This document shows positions 22,734 to 32,074 of a DNA stretch of 64,000 nt, in pieces. The stretch spans positions 10,035,578 through 10,099,577 of the forward strand of contig NW_004624743.1 of assembly GCF_000247695.1 (NCBI RefSeq), in the 5' to 3' direction. Each line of letters opens with the position of its first letter. Positions within the stretch are counted from its first letter, which is position 1. The notes under the pieces were generated by a model. It did no database searches. It was given only the letters and a program-made list of their open reading frames with translations, and was not told the DNA's origin. Made by a program: the position numbers and the translations under genes. Origin of the DNA: Heterocephalus glaber (taxonomy: Eukaryota; Chordata; Mammalia; Rodentia; Bathyergidae).

Positions 22734-23280
22734 AGAAGTTTAAACTCTTATAGGGGAAAGAACACATTTTGTTCATGGTGGTGGCATACAGCAGTGGAAG
22801 TTCATAATCACCACTGCTGTAATTACATAACTGTTTTGAGTAGGTGAAAAGGGTGATTACCTAACCTGGGTTTCGGTAGTACGGTCACAGTCTATGCCTG
22901 AAAAGGCCGCTTCACCTTTCCAAGTAGCCCTTTCAGCCAAGCCAGCTATTTTTAGGAAATCACATAGAATTAAAACTTTTTCTTAATGATCCAACTTGAC
23001 TGAGATACACAGAAAACAGAATGCTTTTTAAAATTATTGACTTGCTTACTTGGTGACTCATTTTTAGCTGGGAAGCAAACATACAGGTACAGTATTTGAA
23101 ATTTAAAGTTCTCTGTGGGCCTCCGCGCGAGCGAAGGTTGTCCGGGCTGCAGAGCCGGGCAGGCAGGGTCCTCTCTGCGGAGGCGCCAGGCCACACTCCA
23201 GACTTTCCAGGAGGTCTCCACCCATCGTGCGATTGCTCCCTGGGTTACAAACCCTCACGCTTGACCTCCTCTTTCCGCAG

Positions 23281-23381
23281 GGCTCAGCTTGACGGTCGTG
23301 TCGCAGGTCTTCTGCGCCGGGTGCTCCACGTGCGCGGCGAAGCTCCTCATGCACATGATGGCAGCCGGCCTGGGGACGCAG
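23281..23381 (+). CDS. ADGRV1: ADGRV1 exon G: rest of TM1, first intracellular loop, start of TM2
   Basis: The exon is 101 bp, acceptor CTTTCCGCAG ending at 23280, donor GTAGGA at 23382, entering in phase 1 and leaving in phase 0. It encodes GLSLTVVSQVFCAGCSTCAAK and LLMHMMAAGLGTQ (quoted as two adjoining pieces), the equivalent of the human TM1/ICL1/TM2 segment ending LGTQ. The LLxHMMAA and LGTQ parts are well conserved. The middle is divergent and cysteine-rich (Cys475, Cys478, Cys481). Third codon positions are G or C in 33 of 34 codons, far more than in exon D, and the flanking introns are GC-rich too. The next exon would continue TM2 but was not found downstream. Confidence 0.93.
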
Positions 23382-23756
23382 GTAGGAGAGCGTGCGGTTT
23401 TGCCTGCCTGTAGGGGATTCGTGTTCCGCTTCCTCTGGTCCCAGGCCACGTGGCTGCGTGCTTCGATTTCTGCTTAGTTGAATGAGCTTGCTTCATCAGT
23501 GGAGGCTGGGCAGGGAGAATAGGGTACGGACCGAGAGTGTCAGGCCCACCATGCATGCATCTAACTTTGTGGGAAGAAGCACCTTAATACCATCAGATTC
23601 GAGAAAATAGCTTCTTATCACAAAGCGCGTCTTATTATCAGCTAATATCTGCTAAATATTTTATTAATGTGTGTATTAATATATGTTGTTTAATCTGTTT
23701 TGATGAAATATGCTGTTATAAATTCTTTATATGGAAGGCACGAAGATGATGTACAC

Positions 23757-23972
23757 TGGGTCTGGGGGGCTAGCTCAGCGGTGTAGCATGTGCTTAACAT
23801 GTACAAGGCTCTGGGTTCAATCCTCAGCACTAAGAAAACAAACAAAGGCCAGGCATGGTGGTGCATGCCTGTAGTGCCAGCACTCAGGAGGCTGAGGCAG
23901 GAGGGTTGTAGTGAGTTCAAGGCCAGACTGAACTACATAATGACAGCCTATCTCAAAAAAAGAGAAAAACAA
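23757..23972 (+). mobile_element. ID-B1 composite SINE with a single shared TSD
   Basis: An ID half (GGGCTAGCTCAGCGGTGTAG ... CTGGGTTCAATCCTCAGCAC) is followed directly by a B1 half (GCCAGGCATGGTGGTGCATG ... CTATCTCAAAAAAAG). Only the outer ends carry a duplication: AAGATGATGTACAC (23743-23756) and AAGATGATGTATAC (23973-23986). So the pair inserted as one unit, in the order ID then B1 (as in B4-type rodent SINEs), opposite to the B1-ID copies at 18074 and 22560. Confidence 0.85.
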
Positions 23973-24059
23973 AAGATGATGTATACTTTAAAACACCTGG
24001 AGGATATGTATTTCTTCATGTAATAGCATCCGATATAGTTTGGAAGAGCATTCTCTTTT

Positions 24060-24159
24060 TTTGTTTTTTTGGTTTTTTGGGAGGTGCTGGGGATCGAACT
24101 CGGGACCTTGTGCTTGCGAAGCATTCGGCGGCACCACTGAGCTAAACCCCCGGCCCCCA
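24060..24159 (-). mobile_element. Young ID-type SINE, antisense, with TSD
   Basis: Antisense ID: GGATCGAACTCGGGACCTTG, then GGCGGCACCACTGAGCTAAA and CCCCCGGCC. TSD GAGCATTCTCTTTT (24046-24059) and GAACATTCTCTTTT (24160-24173), 13 of 14 matching. Confidence 0.9.
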
Positions 24160-24279
24160 GAACATTCTCTTTTGAAAAGTTGTTCAGTTTTCAATCCTAG
24201 GAGAAATAGTGTGAAAAACATCAAATTACTTGTTGGCATGGAGTGTAGAGAATGCGGCTGAGAGCATAGTTTAGGGCCC

Positions 24280-24700
24280 AGAGGTGATGAAAAGATGAGG
24301 CGGAACGCCTTTCCTGCCCGTGCAATTCGGTCTGCAGAAGCGGGGTGCAGTGGACGGCTGTGATGGTGACGGCTTGCAGGCCACCCTAGGGGTTAAAAGA
24401 TGAGGGCCCCCTTCCTCCGGGGGTCGAGAAGTCTCACAGGGGGCCATGTGAGCTGCCGCGATGAGTGAGCATCTCTGCATTGTTGGTGAGAAGAGGGTGT
24501 AGGCGTTTATAGAGGCAACAAGGAGTAAAGCGCAGTCGCTTCTGGAGGCCTGGAGTCACAGGTCCGCACAGGACACGGCGCGATGTTTCCACTGAAAGAC
24601 TTTTAATGTTACCGGTAAAATAAAGTCCCCGTTCCAGGGCGACCTGTGGGGTGTGGACAATACCGGGTTTTTGTTTGGGCCTGGTTACATGCATGCGGTC
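24280..24700. other. CpG-rich unassigned block, possibly an old LTR
   Basis: An unusually CpG-rich 420 bp in an AT-rich intron. It contains ACCGGTAAAATAAAGTCCCC on the plus strand (an AATAAA) and CTCTATAAACGCC on the minus strand (TATA-like). These could be LTR parts, but no LTR ends or TSD were found and no family was recognised. Confidence 0.3.
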
Positions 24701-25925
24701 AATTTCTGTAAGTTTATTGTGCTACACGCTCACAATTTGCACACTTTTTCATAGTGCCAATGTGCACTTTATTGAACTCAAAACAGTTTTTTTTTTTAAG
24801 TGACATCAGTGGAGGAGTGGAAATACAAAATGGAAGATTATCTGGGACATTGCCAGTCTGTGGCCTTTCTTTGTCCAGGAGTGAAAATGACCTGCACGTG
24901 TCACAGTTGTGTTTCCGAGATGGGTCCAGTGCTGGCTTGCAGGTACAGGTCCCAGGTGGTGTTTTAACCACCTGTGAACTGCAGGAGGCCTCAGCTTTGA
25001 ATCCGACAAGGCTGTTTCTGTTTCCTGCACGCCTGCCATAGCTGTCTGATGGAGTCTTCCCTTGTGTGTCAGCTCTTTGTAATTAGAGATAGCTTGGCAG
25101 TACTGACCACACATTTTGGTGATGTTTTTGGCAGCAGGATTTGCTCAGGTATTAATTATAGCCCCAGAGAGTTACAGATAGTTCTTCTGCGTGCCAGCAG
25201 ACAAATCTGCTCATGTCTAGGGATGTGAGAGAAAGACCCCACATGTGTATTTCGGGGCATTGCTTCTCTGAGTCACATTATACTTAACACTGATTTTGAA
25301 GACAATCATTAGTCAAATGCATGTTTTTAGAATAGCTGAAGCAGTGTGGCTTGAAAAATCACACATTGTATGACAGTGGATGTGAAATAAATAAAAAAAA
25401 TTCTCAGATGCTTCAAGATAAGAGATGAAGCTGATTGTACCACATTCTAAATGTTAAAGCTGTGTGTCTAGCTCCAGTTACAGCTCCTTGCAGTGGTCTC
25501 TTATTTGGGACCCTCCACCAGTGTTACGGTGCCATCCTTAGGGTTTACATTCACTCTAGAGAAGGCAACAAACACAGAGTTAGTCCATGGCTCTGCGTCA
25601 TCTTGAGTGTTTGAGTTGTGAGTGCTCTGCAGACAGGTCCACCAAGATCTTGTGGCTGCAAATTGGTATTGCTGACCTAGGACTAAGATGGCTTTTATGA
25701 GAAAGGAAGAAAATGGAAATGCGTTAATCCTTGGCTTGCTGTTGGGATGTGTGGAATAATGTATCAGTGAATCAGGTAGTCCAGAAAATGTCCTGAAGTC
25801 TGGCTCTATTTCTCTACTTCTAGAAGTATGTAAAATATTATACCTATAATTAATTATATATAATATATTGTATTTATATCCATAGCTAGAGGAAGGTAGA
25901 CAAAAATCCAGAAAATTATTCTTGC
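24700..25925 (+). other. Intron stretch with nothing recognised
   Basis: Moderate GC, no repeat or exon recognised. Overlapping open frames on both strands (24754-25114) have no supporting domain. Confidence 0.6.
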
Positions 25926-26065
25926 TTTAAAAGTCAAGGCAGGGAGGCAAGGGGGGAAAGAAGATGGAAAAAGGAATTCAATGTGTTATGTACATGTCCC
26001 AACTCCACACAAGTAATGTAAACATTATGTTTTACAAACATGTACTATTGAAAAATATTAACATA
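25925..26065 (+). mobile_element. L1 3'-UTR tail fragment
   Basis: AATGTGTTATGTACATGTCC, then CTCCACACAAGTAATGTAAA and CAAACATGTACTATTG, parallel to the L1 3' end at 40230-40478. Confidence 0.6.
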
Positions 26066-26069
26066 AAAA

Positions 26070-28180
26070 AACAAGATACTGTTTTAATCTGGAATACCTT
26101 CTAGCACCTTTTAGTTGCATTGACCATGAATCAGCAGCAGAGGGCAGTAGAAGTTTTTTTTTTTTTTTCAAAACTGATCAGTCTAGCAGTGATAAGAGTT
26201 TAGTAAAAAAAAACCCCAAAAACTTGATACTATACTTTCCTAGTATTTCTTTGGGCTAGAGAGTGTTTCTCCACAGCACATCAAATGCACATTTGTGATT
26301 TCCTACCTTTGTCTTTTTATGCCTTTTATTCAGAATTAAACTATGCATTCGTAAGGTAACATGGGGAAGCTTGTCGTGTAACTGGCTTTGGATATATCCT
26401 GTTACCACTTACTGTTTATAGTTAACTTCATAAAATTACTCTGATCATATTTATCCTGTGATAAGCTTTAAGAATTATGTTGCTGATAAAGAAAAATATG
26501 TTTATTGGAATGTCATGATTAAGACTTTTGAGATAAGGCCTTTGTTTTTAGTAGTTTATCAAAAAATATGCACTATTTTTCAATGCCAAGGCATGTTTTC
26601 CTTATTTACTTGCAAGAAACTGATTAAAGAGCTAGAAATTGTGGAATCACTTGCTTCAAGGATGATGTGAAAAATAGCATTTTAATAGCATTGGGTGATA
26701 TTTCTGGGGAAAAAATATCTAATATATCTTTGGGGTTTTTAATCTCTGAATCACGTTGCCAAGCTACATGTGCCCTGATAAGGCTGGTAAACAACTTAGA
26801 CAAAGGATAAGTTTGCAGTTCAGGGTTCTCAGTCCCAGGGTTCTGTCAGGAAAAGCAATTCTCCAAATCTAAAAAAAGAACAGAGATTTCCTCATTGAAA
26901 ACATGATGATAAGACAGAACTGTATTTACTCTGATTAGTAATACTTAACAAGGGGGGAAACATTTGTTTTTGTCTGTTCATTGTTTGACTTAAATGCATT
27001 TTCTGAAATTGAGTAACAAATTTGTCTAGGAGAGAACTTGTGTAAATAAATAGGATCACACTTGCCTGCAAGCCTGTACATTGTCTGAACCCCAGTGTCA
27101 GTGCAAAGAGTTAAGAATTTGAAATTCTTGCATTTAATTTTTGTCAACCACTGGATGTCAGGAGTCTCAGCAACATAGCCCTCCCTCAAGAAAGGAAAAG
27201 AGAATTGCTTTGAGATTCAGAAGACTGCTCTCTGGAAGGTAGCAAAACTTGAACTGGTAGTATCTTTTGTCCAGTTTCTCATTCTGCAGGATTTGGGGAT
27301 GTTGTTTTGGGACATCTTGTTTCCCAGGGAGGATCCTGCGCACACTCCCCTGCTAAGAGAGTCTCCTTTAATCCTTGGTTTGTGCCATCCTAGTTCTGAG
27401 AATCTGACGTCTGTGAGAAACCCTGCGAGCACAGTCTGTGTGTGACGGAGACCAGAATCCCCTGTGATGGACCAAATGCCAGCTCTTTCCCAATAAGACA
27501 GGGCCTGGTTGTTTCCCAAGCAGCTTGCCCTCTTCCCATGAGACCATTAACTCAAGAAAGTTACTGCGTGATTAGGGCCTGAAGACATGTGTCTGTCTTG
27601 CTTATTTTGACCAGTGGAAGCAGAGTGAGAAGAGATGGTGAAATGCTCATTGATCTGAACGGATATTTTTCTTAGGTGTTTTGGTTGCTCACTTATAATA
27701 GATGATGCTTTGTTATTTCTACTTTTGCTACTGACAAAAACATTTACTAGGTCAAAATGGATCTTGCCTTGAAGAGTGGGACTTTGAGAAGCATAAAGGG
27801 TTATTATTTAGTAGAACATCTATGATTTAGTGCAGATGTAAATGGAGCAAGAAAGTGCTTCCTAAATTCAGTGTAGGAGCTTGTTAAAATGCAGACACAG
27901 AGTCAGTAAATCAGGGGTGTTTCCCCACCCAGCTGGTTCAGAATTGGATTAACTGTACTATAATCTAAGTATACCTCTTGTTGGTGTTATTGACATTGCT
28001 GTTGTAATTATTATTAGTAAAACCAAGCTATCAACCTATTTTCCTTACTATAAAAACTTTTATTTAAAAAAGCCTGTTAATGAAATTTTTACTTTCACTT
28101 AAAATATCAGAAAAAGAAAACACCATTGGCCTTGAAACTACTTATATTTATCTTTCCTTGTTAGTTCTTTCTTGCATTTT
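26070..28180 (+). other. Intron stretch, mostly unassigned
   Basis: AT-rich. At about 27880-27955, AGGAGCTTGTTAAAATGCAG followed by a GTCAGTAAATCAGGGG segment resembles a short MER5A-type hAT remnant. Nothing else recognised; the open frames have no support. Confidence 0.5.
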
Positions 28181-28700
28181 ATTTTTTCTTTTTAAAGTTT
28201 TTTATTGATACATTTTGGGGATGAGTACCAGGGATTGAACTCGGGACCTTGTGCTTTCAAGGCAGGCGGTGGAACCACTGAGCTAAATCCCTGCCCCTTT
28301 AATTGATACATATTTGATAATTTTATTTATATATATATATATATACACCCTTATAATTATAAGGGTAACCAGCATTTCCACTCCCTCAGACATTTATCAT
28401 TTCTATATATTGAGAATCTTTGGACTACTCTTCTAGTTATTTTGAGATATATGCTAACATGGTGTAGACTCTGATTACCCTGTGGTGCAGTAGAACACTC
28501 AAACTAATCCTTCCCATGGAATTGTATTTTGGTCCTCATTATCTAGCCTCTCTTCATTCATTCTCCCTTCTTATGCTTTTCAGGCTTTTGTGACCACTGT
28601 CCTGCTCTCTACTCCTAAGAAGCCAACTTTTTAGATTTTGCTGCTTTCTTCTGATTTTCTTCCCCCCACTCCCCTGGGTCTAAGAAGGAAAAGGTCCTTG
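28180..28700 (-). mobile_element. Old L1 3' end, antisense, interrupted by an ID SINE
   Basis: After a TATATA run, the order GGGTAACCAGCATTTCCACT, CAGACATTTATCATTTC, AGAACACTCAAACTAATCC and CTACTCCTAAGAAGCCAAC matches the antisense 3' region of old mammalian L1s. The ID SINE at 28213-28301 sits inside it. Confidence 0.6.
28213..28301 (-). mobile_element. Young ID-type SINE, antisense
   Basis: GAGTACCAGGGATTGAACTC, then GGCGGTGGAACCACTGAGCT and AAATCCCTGCCCC. The flanks share ATTGATACAT (28204-28213 and 28302-28311). Confidence 0.88.
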
Positions 28701-28706
28701 GACAAG

Positions 28707-29161
28707 TGTCTTAGTTACTTTTGCTTGTTGCTGGGACAAAATACCAGATAGCCAAAGTCAAAGGTAGAAAGGTTTATTGTAGCTCACAGTTTGTGGAGGT
28801 TTCAGTTCATAGTTGGCTGGCTCCAAGGCAGAGGGGTATCACACAGAAGAAACAGTTCATGGTGGGCAGAAGGCAGCAAAGCAGTGAAATAGCAAGAAAA
28901 GAAGAAACTAGCAGCAAGCATTAACAGCAGCCCTCTTTCTGTCCTTTATATTCTATTCAGGCTACATGCCCTTAGGGCAGGTAGCACTCACACCCAGGGT
29001 GGGCCTTCCCATTATGCACACCCAGAACTATGCCAAAGTGCAATTTAGTAATCACACACCCTTAATCACCACACCACACACCCTAGATCTAGACAGCACT
29101 CAAAAGTCCCACCTATGACCCCATGAGGCTTTGGGGAGGCATCTAGACATAAGCCATAACA
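28707..29161 (+). mobile_element. Complete solo MaLR-like LTR, 5-bp TSD
   Basis: A 455-bp LTR from TGTCTTAGTTACTTTTGCTT to GACATAAGCCATAACA, with ACAAG on both sides (28702-28706 and 29162-29166). The layout (AGAAAGGTTTATTGTAGCTC, GGTTTCAGTTCATAGTTGGC, GGGCAGGTAGCACTCACACC) is like mammalian MaLR (MST/THE1/MT type) LTRs. It is the reference copy for the partial ones at 12276, 17222 and about 29990. Open frames inside are not genes. Confidence 0.9.
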
Positions 29162-29789
29162 ACAAGCAAACTAATATATGATTCAACTATGTGCACCGAG
29201 ATGAAGACTGCTGCTTCTTCAGGGTGCTGCATGGGATCACAAATGCATGAAACCCGCAGAGGAAATAGAATCTGACCGGAAGTACACATGAGGTTTGAAG
29301 AAATCAGTGGCACATTCTAGGAGGGGGAAAAGCAGGAATAAGGCACAGAGGCTGAGGTGAACAGGCGAGGTGCACTTGGGAAGACTTGTGGATGTGTGCC
29401 AAGAAATAGCTAAGTCCTCCCCGCTAGTGAGGAGATGCTGGCTCTCCGAGGACTGTGAGGAGTCAGCATCCGCCATGCTCCCTGGAGTCACAATATGAGA
29501 GAAGTGTTTTTGAAGGATTGACCTCGCAGTGAGGCATTCCCTCAGAAAGTGGATTAAAGCAAACGAGCCGCTAGAATTAGGGAAGTTCACTTAGAGAGGG
29601 AAGGTGGCAGCAGTGACCATCATCTGGCTGTGGTGGGCTGTGAGCTTAGATGATGGTGATGCTGATGCGAACTTAAAGACGGAGAAATGTTCTGTTTTGC
29701 TTAGTGGAAGTTTTGCAGTTTCTTGTCTCCTTTCTCTAAACAACAAAAGGCTGCATTGCAAATTTTATCTTATTTAATAAGCATGAATA

Positions 29790-29950
29790 TGATACTTACT
29801 GAATATTATGTAAGGTAGGGATTAGAAGGTAGATACTACTAAAATGCCTGTTTTACAGATGAGGAAGTTGTGTCATAAACAGTTTAATTACCTTCCCTGG
29901 ACCAAGTAGTGGTGTGGGACAGAACTGGTATTTGAACACAGCCGCCGGCC
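29790..29950 (-). repeat. MIR SINE, antisense
   Basis: GCCTGTTTTACAGATGAGGA, then AGTTTAATTACCTTCCCTGG and AACTGGTATTTGAACACAGC: the antisense MIR order. Confidence 0.8.
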
Positions 29951-29989
29951 TCCAGGCCTTGTTTTAACTGCTCTGCTGTGCTGGTTCAT

Positions 29990-30300
29990 GTGTTGGCCAC
30001 TTTCTCATCTCTGGGACACACCCTAGAGGAGGCGAGGTCTACTTCAGCTCACATTTTTACTCCATAGTTGGCCAGCTCCAAGGCAGGATGGCATGGCAGG
30101 GTCATAGCAGAGGGAAAGAGAGAGCAGAGAGAGAAGTCAGGAGCCAAGGAGGGAGATGGGCCCTGCCGGGCACGCCCCAGTGCCCACCCCTTCTGGCCAG
30201 GCCTCCTTGCCTAACACCACAACTAACTACAGCATCCCCATGCTTCAGTCACCTTTCAAAAGCTATGAACATATGAGGCGTTATGAGGATATCCAGATAA
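29990..30300 (+). mobile_element. MaLR-like LTR, partial
   Basis: TCTACTTCAGCTCACATTTT, then TAGTTGGCCAGCTCCAAGGC, a purine-rich region and a tail with TATGAACATATGAGGCGTTA, colinear with the LTR at 28707 but shorter and more diverged. Confidence 0.6.
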
Positions 30301-30584
30301 ATTCCTGTTTCTTCAATATGAAATTTGCTCTTATCACCAAAGGCAGAAGATTTTAGGGTGACTGTGAACTACAGATTTAATTTGATTTAAATAGGAAAGG
30401 CTTAAAGTATAATAGTTGGAGAAAGATAAGTGCAATTTGAGGCATTAGGAGCTTAAAGTTTCCCTAATGATTTAGCTATTGTCTACATAAATGTACAAGT
30501 CTTGACACGTAAGATACTGTGTATTCTGAGGCCGCACAGAGAAACTGATTATCCGATTCCTCATAGTTTTAAGGGCTTGTCTTT

Positions 30585-30775
30585 GTGGCACTGAACTAAG
30601 TGATTTACTTGTGTTGCCTTATTTATCCCAGACAAAGTGGTTACTGTTATAATTCATATTCCAGAGATGAAAAAAATAAGACTCAGAGAGCTTCATTTAC
30701 CTGCCTCAGCCCTCATAGGTAGAATGTTCAGGGAAAAAGATTTTAATCCAAGTCTCCCTGGCTCCAAACCCTAAG
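30585..30775 (-). repeat. MIR-type SINE, antisense
   Basis: TATTCCAGAGATGAAAAAAA, then AGACTCAGAGAGCTTCATTT and TTTAATCCAAGTCTCCCTGG fit antisense MIR. Confidence 0.7.
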
Positions 30776-30799
30776 TATTTAAAAATTGTGTTAGTGGAA

Positions 30800-31600
30800 T
30801 GAGAAAGATCATTTTAAGGGAATTGTAATATAGTGAAAGTTTTTGAAATCAAGGAAGGAGAAGTCTTCAAATGGGAAGATTGATCATCAGTGGGAGATTA
30901 ATCCTCAGATTTAGCAAGAACAAGGTCCCTGGAAACCCTGGAGAGAGGTGATGGAAACTAGGAAAACTTAGAGCTCATGGGCCAAGAAGAAACAGAAGAG
31001 ACTTCAGACCACACCAGAGAGAAGTCTGGCTGTGGGGCAGAAGAGGGGACAGCGTGGTGGTGCTGACACCGGAAGGCCTGCAGGAGGGAGGCCAGCCTCT
31101 GGGTCCTCCGCCAAAGCAGGCCTCCCTGTCCCTGCTGGCTCTTTGTTCGCTTGAATGAGAACTTCCTAAAAACATACCAGGAAAAAGTAATAGAAATCAG
31201 TCAGCTTCTCTTTGGCCCTTGTTTTGATTTACTGCTTTGAATGTGTTTATCTTTAAGGCAAATAACTCCAGGCTAGTGTGCCCTAACTCAACATCATTAC
31301 ATTTAGGAGAAAATCAGAGCTTTCTGTGAGCGAGCATCTTCTTCCTCGTTTCTTAAATCTGAATTTCTGTGATGCCCCTGCATTTTTACGGTTATTGTTG
31401 TTGATCACCATGTGACCTTGCAAGCAATCATGAGACAAATCTGTAGCCAGAACTTGTCAAATAATTTTATAATCCTTTTTACAGCTCAAAATATTAATAT
31501 GCTGTTCACAAGTATGAGCTTTGGGGATGTCAATTTTTTTATTCAAAATTGCATTAAATGAGTATTGAGCAAAGTATTAAATTCCATTCCACATATGTAC
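30800..31600 (+). other. Intron stretch with nothing recognised
   Basis: AT-rich, no repeat named. It precedes the palindrome at 31602. Confidence 0.6.
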
Positions 31601-31601
31601 G

Positions 31602-31790
31602 GTGGCACATTGGTTCATAAACTCAATTCCTTCCACGATTCTGGTCACAAACCAAATTGGACGAGAACCGAATCAGATTTAATGGTTAGGTTCGATGCTG
31701 ACCTTTATGAAGAAAGTTGTCTCGGTTCTTGTCCAATTCGGTTTGCAACCAGAATGGTGGAAAAAATTGTTTGTGAACATAAGGTAGCAC
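31602..31790. repeat. 189-bp imperfect palindrome (foldback element), family unknown
   Basis: Arms of about 79 bp (31602-31681 and 31707-31790) are inverted copies, roughly 75% identical by eye, around a loop of about 25 bp. The best-matched core is ATTCTGGTCACAAACCAAAT / TGGACGAGAACCGA against the complement of TCGGTTCTTGTCCAAT / TCGGTTTGCAACCAGAAT. It has no TIR type or TSD that I recognise. An open frame of 91 codons runs through it on the plus strand (31565-31840), probably by chance. It could be an ancient palindromic MITE or an exapted conserved element. Confidence 0.85.
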
Positions 31791-31889
31791 TTATGTTTGT
31801 GTGTGTATATGTGTGTGTATTTTATCTTTGCTTTTTTTAGTATATATTTTGTTTTATCAAATTTGCCTTTTCTTTAAAAGTAAAACCCA

Positions 31890-32057
31890 TGCGTGGTGTG
31901 GTAGCGCACACCTATATAGTCCCAGCACTTGAGAGGCTGAGGCAAGAGGGTTGATGCAAATTCAAGACCAGCCTGGGCTACATAGTGACTTCAAGGCCAG
32001 CCTGAACTAGATAACAAGACCCTGTCTCAAAAAATAAAAAAAAATAAAAATAAATTT
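31890..32057 (+). mobile_element. B1 SINE with internal duplication and TSD
   Basis: GCGTGGTGTGGTAGCGCACA, AGCACTTGAGAGGCTGAGGC, then two related copies of the CAAGACCAGCCTGGGCTACA / CAAGGCCAGCCTGAACTAGA block, then CCTGTCTC and an A tail. TSD AAAAGTAAAACCCA (31876-31889) and AAAAATAAAACCCA (32058-32071). The doubled block is the rodent B1 signature. Confidence 0.92.
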
Positions 32058-32074
32058 AAAAATAAAACCCAGGT

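Larger units (their letters stand above)
16421..23280 (+). other. ADGRV1 intron between exons F and G
   Basis: 6.9 kb. It contains an old repeat at 16545-16740, MIR (17112-17221), an LTR 3' part (17222-17408), B1-ID SINEs (18074-18270, 22560-22733), a solo LTR (19367-19742), a DNA-transposon remnant (21020-21178), a hAT MITE (21975-22054) and an ID SINE (22086-22188). GC content rises sharply over the last 180 bp (from about 23100) before exon G. The spans 18275-19280 and 19750-21000 show nothing else. Confidence 0.7.
2793..23381 (+). other. ADGRV1: ADGRV1 gene, internal portion (7 exons, both ends outside the window)
   Basis: Seven plus-strand exons join into one 497-codon frame with no stop. 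Every exon has an AG acceptor and GT donor and the phases match across each junction (0,0,2,0,2,1,0). The product is the adhesion G protein-coupled receptor V1, a giant receptor of about 6,300 residues in human. It forms the ankle links of hair-cell stereocilia and periciliary links in photoreceptors, and partners usherin, whirlin and PDZD7 (established knowledge). The part seen runs from the last Calx-beta repeat through GAIN, GPS, tethered agonist and TM1. Upstream Calx-beta exons and the downstream TM2-TM7 and cytoplasmic-tail exons are not in the window. Identity rests on remembered similarity to human ADGRV1, strongest in the GAIN and GPS exons; it was not checked by alignment software. 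Confidence 0.96.
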
